Source: Lachnospiraceae bacterium (lineage in GTDB: Bacteria > Bacillota_A > Clostridia > Lachnospirales > Lachnospiraceae). From it: a stretch of 9,827 bases of DNA. Of the stretch, positions 6,672-9,827 are shown in pieces. Location of the stretch: assembly GCA_017416505.1 (NCBI GenBank), contig JAFQCI010000149.1:1-9827 (forward strand), in the 5' to 3' direction. Made by a program: the position numbers and the translations under genes. The stretch's first letter is position 1; every line of letters begins with the position of its first letter. The notes below the pieces were generated by a model. It had not been told where the DNA came from and made no database searches. It was given only the letters and a program-made list of their open reading frames with translations.

Positions 6672-8000
6672 TCATCTCTTTTCTCCCAAACATTTTTTCG
6701 TATAGAACAGGGATATAACCATGGCTATGCTCCATCCAATCGGCCATGACATAAAAATTCCGATTTCATTATAATAAGCACATAAAATATGTGCCAAAAC
6801 AACCCTCAAAATCAAATCCGTAAAGGTAGCAACCATAAATTCCTTCATCTTAGCACTTCCTCTAAGCACCCCGTCACAGGTCAGCTTAATACAGATAATA
6901 AAGTAAAATGGAGCCACTATCTTTAAAAAGACCTTACCTGTATCTAATGCATTAGCACTTGCATCCGCATCCATAAACAATCTCACCCACACTTCTCCCG
7001 TAAAGAAAAATGCCAGAAAAAACAAAAGTGCTACTGCTAAAGAAAACCAAATTCCAGCCTTCAATCCCTTTCGGATTCTCTCTCTTTTTCCTGCTCCAAG
7101 GTTCTGGGCAGTAAAACTGGAAATACTGTTTCCCAAGGTGGTAAATCCTGTAATGGCAAAAGTATTTAACTTAATTGCCGCTGAATATCCTGCAATGACA
7201 CTGGAACCGCAGTTATTTACCAATTTCTGAATAAACAGATTTCCTACAGAAATAAAACTTTGTTGCAACACGCTGGGCACTGCAATCCTTGCTACTTCTA
7301 ACAACATTTTTTTGCTAAAAAACTCTGGTTTTTCAGAAGTCTTTATCTTTTTTAATCTTAAAAGCAATACCAAAAATGCTGCAATTCCTGCTAATGATTG
7401 TGCAATAAAGGTAGCGACTGCAACCCCTGCCACTCCTTTATTAAAAATTGCTACAAACAGCCAGTCCAAAAAGATATTCCCCAAAGAAGAGCAGATTAAA
7501 AAAATCAAAGGGGTCTTACTATCTCCTAAACTATTGAAAATTCCTGTTACAACATTATAAAGGAATAAAAATATAAATCCTGCTATGTATATTTTTAGAT
7601 ATAATTCGCTATCTTTAAAGATATTTTCCGGAGTTTTTAATAACCTCATAAAAGTAGGACTCAATAAAACTCCCACTATGGATAACAAGGCAGACAAGAT
7701 GAATCCACTGATTAAAATAGTAAAAATGGTTGTCTTCATTTTGGTAAAGTCCTTAGCCCCAAACAAGCGGCTTACTACCACAGTACAACCTATCTGGCAT
7801 CCTACTGCAACCGCCATAAACAACATCGTAATAGCATAACTGGCACCAACTGCCGCCAAAGCATCTTCTCCTGCAAACTTTCCGGCGATAATGCTGTCAG
7901 AAATGTTGTATAACTGCTGAAATGCCACTCCAATAAACATCGGAAGTGTGTATTTTATCAGTACCTTACTTTCTTTTCCTTTTGTTAAATCCTGGACCAT
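6672..8000 (-). CDS. MATE family efflux transporter
   Basis: This 442-residue integral membrane protein belongs to the multidrug and toxic compound extrusion family, which exports cationic drugs, dyes or metabolites in exchange for Na+ or H+. There are about twelve hydrophobic segments in two halves. The first half opens with the family pattern PMFIGVAFQQLYNISDSIIA and LAAVGASYAI; the second with AVPSVLQQSFISVGNLFIQK, and carries the FTAQNLGAGKRERI loop between helices. The length is typical. The ATG at 8000 follows an AAGGAAGGGA site at 4-9 bases; an extension to 8084 would overlap the promoter (8056-8084) and adds a non-hydrophobic, unfamily-like tail. It is the first gene of the minus-strand unit. 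The substrate cannot be told from sequence. The sub-branch resembles the broad Clostridial set of MATE paralogues rather than a specific named pump. Confidence 0.92.
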   Translation of the reverse strand: MVQDLTKGKESKVLIKYTLPMFIGVAFQQLYNISDSIIAGKFAGEDALAAVGASYAITMLFMAVAVGCQIGCTVVVSRLFGAKDFTKMKTTIFTILISGFILSALLSIVGVLLSPTFMRLLKTPENIFKDSELYLKIYIAGFIFLFLYNVVTGIFNSLGDSKTPLIFLICSSLGNIFLDWLFVAIFNKGVAGVAVATFIAQSLAGIAAFLVLLLRLKKIKTSEKPEFFSKKMLLEVARIAVPSVLQQSFISVGNLFIQKLVNNCGSSVIAGYSAAIKLNTFAITGFTTLGNSISSFTAQNLGAGKRERIRKGLKAGIWFSLAVALLFFLAFFFTGEVWVRLFMDADASANALDTGKVFLKIVAPFYFIICIKLTCDGVLRGSAKMKEFMVATFTDLILRVVLAHILCAYYNEIGIFMSWPIGWSIAMVISLFYTKKCLGEKR

Positions 8001-8055
8001 ATTGTCCCTTCCTTTCGTTAAAAATGCCCTCTCCATAAGCCATTTCCACTTCATA

Positions 8056-8084
8056 ATTTTACCACAACCATATGAAAAAAACAA
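8056..8084 (-). promoter_or_regulatory. Extended -10 promoter for the MATE and beta-helix unit
   Basis: On the minus strand, TTGTTT (8084-8079) and TAAAAT (8061-8056) are spaced 17 bases apart, and TGG directly precedes the -10 box, giving the TGn extended -10 element. Predicted transcription start is near 8049, about 50 bases upstream of the ATG at 8000. No other promoter this good was seen in the short gaps of the downstream genes. Confidence 0.55.
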
Positions 8085-8115
8085 TGATTCTACATATCTT
8101 TAGCAAATCCATCTC

Positions 8116-8158
8116 AAAAAAAATGGTCTGCCATAAATTACTTTATAACAAACCATTT
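8116..8158 (-). terminator. Rho-independent terminator after the small membrane protein gene
   Basis: On the minus strand a 10-bp stem (8158-8149 with 8130-8121, one G-U pair) encloses an inner 5-bp stem (8146-8142 with 8137-8133) with a four-base loop. Eight T residues (8123-8116) overlap and follow the 3' arm. The layout is a well-formed intrinsic terminator and separates the 54-residue gene from the MATE promoter. Confidence 0.75.
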
Positions 8159-8236
8159 CTTCACCATATTATAAAACAATACGCCATGTTAAACTCAAGA
8201 TATAAAAAAAGATATTTTCATACTCGAATATAGCTT

Positions 8237-8401
8237 CTATTCTTGTTTGGTCTTTACAATTGTTCCAACAAGCATACCTACATTTAAGCCAACAAGCAAG
8301 CCAATTACATAATCTATGTGAAGTAACAGTGCAACCATAGCTCCAACTGCTTCACCAACACACATTCCTATAGCCATATTTCTTGCTCTTTTTTCATTCA
8401 T
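8237..8401 (-). CDS. Small glycine-rich two-helix membrane protein (54 aa)
   Basis: This encodes a short membrane protein. A basic N-terminus (MNEKRARNM) leads into two glycine-rich hydrophobic segments, AIGMCVGEAVGAMVALLL and YVIGLLVGLNVGMLVGTIV, joined by a short HID turn, followed by a basic KTKQE tail. The spaced small residues (GxxxG-like) suggest tight helix packing, as in glycine-zipper proteins. No family or function is recognised beyond that. The ATG at 8401 follows a GGGGGA site; the GTG at 8422 in the same frame lies too close to the predicted transcription start. It has its own promoter and terminator, so it is a one-gene unit, not part of the MATE operon. Confidence 0.7.
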   Translation of the reverse strand: MNEKRARNMAIGMCVGEAVGAMVALLLHIDYVIGLLVGLNVGMLVGTIVKTKQE

Positions 8402-8425
8402 GCTAATCCCCCATTCTGCCACTTC

Positions 8426-8434
8426 ATTGTAGCA
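8426..8434 (-). promoter_or_regulatory. Extended -10 promoter for the small membrane protein gene
   Basis: On the minus strand TG-C-TACAAT (8434-8426) matches the TGn extended -10 element with a 5/6 match to the -10 box. A recognisable -35 box is missing. The predicted start near 8419 gives an 18-base leader containing the GGGGG site at 8412-8408. Confidence 0.42.
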
Positions 8435-8607
8435 TATAATTAAAATTTTTATCTATCTCTACTTTTAATATAACATTTTAAAAATGAGATACTAAAATAA
8501 ATATTATTTTTCACAAATAATTTACTCAAACTTCCCACATCAAAAACTGCTTAGAAACCTTGAAAAATAAGGGAAATTTAGCATATTAATTGATGTATTG
8601 ACAACAA

Positions 8608-8680
8608 AATAGCACCATAATCTGGTATAATATTGAATAACGACAAACAAAAAATACACAGAAGAGGTGCTATTCAATAT
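8608..8680 (+). promoter_or_regulatory. Inverted repeats over the transposase translation start
   Basis: AATAGCACC (8608-8616) is complementary to GGTGCTATT (8666-8674), which includes part of the ribosome binding site. ATATTGAATA (8630-8639) is complementary to TATTCAATAT (8671-8680), which runs into the ATG at 8679. The left arms lie at or upstream of the predicted transcription start near 8638. A transcript from the element's own promoter would lack them, and only read-through RNA from outside could fold and hide the start. This is the control logic known for IS10 and IS50. Confidence 0.6.
8623..8631 (+). promoter_or_regulatory. Extended -10 promoter of the transposase gene
   Basis: TGG followed by TATAAT (8623-8631) is a full -10 consensus with the TGn extension. 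A perfect TTGACA at 8598-8603 is 22 bases upstream, too far for a standard -35; the hexamer at the proper distance (8603-8608) matches poorly. Transcription would start near 8638. Confidence 0.5.
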
Positions 8681-9686
8681 GATAAACCAAAAAGTTGATT
8701 TTGAAAACCCTGAAACAGAAATTAAATGCGAATTTGGTGAGGCTATTCGTGAACTTCAAATCAGTAAACTCCTTACCAAATCCAACATAAAAGGAAAAAA
8801 CGGCAAATCGTTTTATGAGGTTTTTCAGTTTCTGTTATTATTGGTATTCCAGAATTGCAATCTGTATCATTTTCTTAATTCCAAAAAGAAAGATACTGCA
8901 TTTTCAAAGAATACCTATTATCGTTTTCTTAACAATGCAAGCTTTAACTGGGTAAAATTTATTTCCCTGCTTGCTGCCAGGGTAACTGCTTATTTTGACA
9001 GACTAACCCGACCGGAGCGTGTGACATGTCTTGTACTTGATGACTCAGTGATTGCACGTGAAAGAAGTAAAAAGGTTGAACTTCTTTCTTATGTTTTCAA
9101 TCACGTGATCGGTAAAACAGTGAAGGGCTTTAACATGCTTACACTTGGCTGGACGGATGGCTACAGTTTTATTCCTGTAGGATTCAATATGATGGCATCT
9201 GCAAAAGAATCCAACCGTATTGTGCCTGCCAATGCGTCTATCGACAAACGGAGCAATGGTGGTAAAGCAAGAAAAAATGCTGTACTTCAAAAGCCAGAGG
9301 CTGCATTGCAGCTTATTCGTAATGCACTGAAGGCAGGAATCAAAGCAAGCTATGTCCTCATGGACACATGGTTTACCAATGAACCGTTTATTGCAAATAT
9401 TCTGGCAGAAGGACTGGATGTCATAGGCATGTTAAAAGACAATAAACAGTACTACATTTACAAAGGAAAAAAGTACAATTTGAAACAACTCGGAAAACTG
9501 GTATCCTTCCAAAAGCCTGGAGATATCCTGTTTTCAATTTGTGTAAAAACAGGAAAACAGAACATTCCTGTAAAGCTTGTATTTGTCAGAAACCGTAATA
9601 AACGCAGTGAATATATTGTCTTGCTTTCCACTGACTGTACATTGAGCAGCGAAGAAATTGTAAGAACGTATGGAAATCGGTGGTAG
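8679..9686 (+). CDS. IS4-family DDE transposase, C-terminally truncated
   Basis: This 335-residue protein is a cut-and-paste transposase of the IS4 type. The first catalytic Asp lies in LDDS (D121 or D122) and the second in LMDTWFTN (D229). The protein stops at TYGNRW (330-335), just where family members continue into the YxxRWxIE motif that carries the third catalytic residue, Glu. About 100 C-terminal residues usual for the family are missing, so it should be inactive. The ATG at 8679 follows a GAAGAGGTG site at nine bases; a GTG at 8667 is inside that site. The UAG stop is not native but comes from adjoining foreign-looking DNA. It is on the opposite strand to all other genes here. Confidence 0.85.
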   Translation: MINQKVDFENPETEIKCEFGEAIRELQISKLLTKSNIKGKNGKSFYEVFQFLLLLVFQNCNLYHFLNSKKKDTAFSKNTYYRFLNNASFNWVKFISLLAARVTAYFDRLTRPERVTCLVLDDSVIARERSKKVELLSYVFNHVIGKTVKGFNMLTLGWTDGYSFIPVGFNMMASAKESNRIVPANASIDKRSNGGKARKNAVLQKPEAALQLIRNALKAGIKASYVLMDTWFTNEPFIANILAEGLDVIGMLKDNKQYYIYKGKKYNLKQLGKLVSFQKPGDILFSICVKTGKQNIPVKLVFVRNRNKRSEYIVLLSTDCTLSSEEIVRTYGNRW

Positions 9687-9687
9687 A

Positions 9688-9707
9688 TTATGCCGATATC
9701 AGCATAA
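9688..9707. repeat. 20-base near-palindrome with GATATC core
   Basis: TTATGCCGATATCAGCATAA pairs with itself except at one mismatched pair (C9694 and A9701). Its left half contains the first TGCCGAT copy. It lies five bases after the last transposase codon and looks like a binding or crossover site for a dimeric recombinase. Confidence 0.6.
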
Positions 9708-9754
9708 TTCCCCATATGCCGATATTTAAAAAATGCCGATAAAATATTTATAAC

Positions 9755-9787
9755 TTCCCGTGTCTGCTTGCATTTCAGACACGGGAA
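9755..9787. repeat. Perfect 12-bp hairpin at the element end
   Basis: TTCCCGTGTCTG (9755-9766) and CAGACACGGGAA (9776-9787) form a perfect stem around a nine-base loop. Neither strand has a T-run after it, so a standard terminator is unlikely, although weak termination cannot be excluded. It lies inside the AAATGCCGATA inverted repeat. Confidence 0.7.
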
Positions 9788-9827
9788 AAAGAATATCGGC
9801 ATTTATTTTAAACCGCATAGTCTCTTG

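Larger units (their letters stand above)
8608..9683 (+). mobile_element. Truncated IS4-family insertion sequence
   Basis: This marks the IS carrying the transposase gene. The right end is missing, since the coding sequence stops being transposase-like at about 9683. The true left end lies somewhere in about 8480-8608 and cannot be fixed, because the terminal inverted repeat needs its lost partner for recognition. The listed left border is simply the first base of the regulatory inverted repeat. Confidence 0.6.
9684..9827. other. Putative terminus of a second mobile element interrupting the IS
   Basis: After TYGNRW the sequence no longer reads as transposase. It contains direct TGCCGAT copies at 9691-9697, 9717-9723 and 9734-9740 and an inverted copy at 9795-9801; the last two extend to an 11-base inverted repeat (9731-9741 with 9794-9804) around a hairpin. 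Multiple short recombinase-like binding sites at an element end suggest a tyrosine-recombinase element (Tn554-like or recombinase-in-trio type). That class is inference: no recombinase gene lies within the window. No coding region was found here. Confidence 0.45.

Noticed and set aside
8598..8603. TTGACA as the -35 box of the transposase promoter
   Set aside because: It is 22 bases from the TATAAT at 8626, well outside the usual 16-18; the extended -10 explains the promoter better.
9458..9802. Minus-strand open frame of 114 codons crossing the IS end
   Set aside because: Most of it is antisense to the transposase gene, it has no family resemblance, and it starts inside the repeat array.
9687..9804. 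CRISPR-like short repeats
   Set aside because: The TGCCGAT units are only 7-11 bases, irregularly spaced and one is inverted; no regular repeat-spacer structure exists.

Overview
The window is AT-rich, with strong GGAGG-type ribosome binding sites and a gene repertoire (a short clostridial pyrophosphatase-like protein, MmcQ/YjbR, an AlbA_2-type regulator, a MATE exporter) that suggests a low-GC Gram-positive anaerobe of the Clostridia, most likely Lachnospiraceae. The taxonomy is inferred from protein style and base composition only.

Nearly everything from position 8084 down to position 1 reads on the minus strand and looks like one long transcription unit. It starts at an extended -10 promoter (8056-8084), continues through a MATE-family exporter, a 1228-residue secreted and membrane-anchored parallel beta-helix protein, two tandem small two-helix membrane proteins that are clear paralogues, an unrecognised 214-residue protein, an MmcQ/YjbR-family protein, a short inorganic-pyrophosphatase-like protein, a frameshifted AlbA_2/winged-helix regulator and an unrecognised 63-residue protein. 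It ends at a strong U-tract terminator (1-41). Gaps between genes are only about 13-46 bases. Upstream, a 54-residue membrane protein has its own extended -10 promoter and a well-formed terminator (8116-8158) that separates it from the MATE unit.

The right end is mobile DNA on the plus strand: an IS4-type transposase (8679-9686) cut off just before its third catalytic residue. Its initiation region can be locked by two inverted repeats whose left arms lie at or upstream of its own transcription start, so only read-through RNA would be silenced. The sequence after 9686 is unlike transposase coding DNA. It carries three direct copies and one inverted copy of TGCCGAT, a 20-base near-palindrome and a 12-bp perfect hairpin, which I read as the terminus of a second element inserted into the IS.

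Functionally, the operon's centrepiece is the cell-surface beta-helix protein, which contains two beta-helix blocks joined by a tailspike/pectate-lyase-3-type module, then a Glu/Lys-rich stalk and a C-terminal membrane anchor. No catalytic signature of GH28 is visible. Why it sits with a MATE exporter and paired small membrane proteins is unknown.
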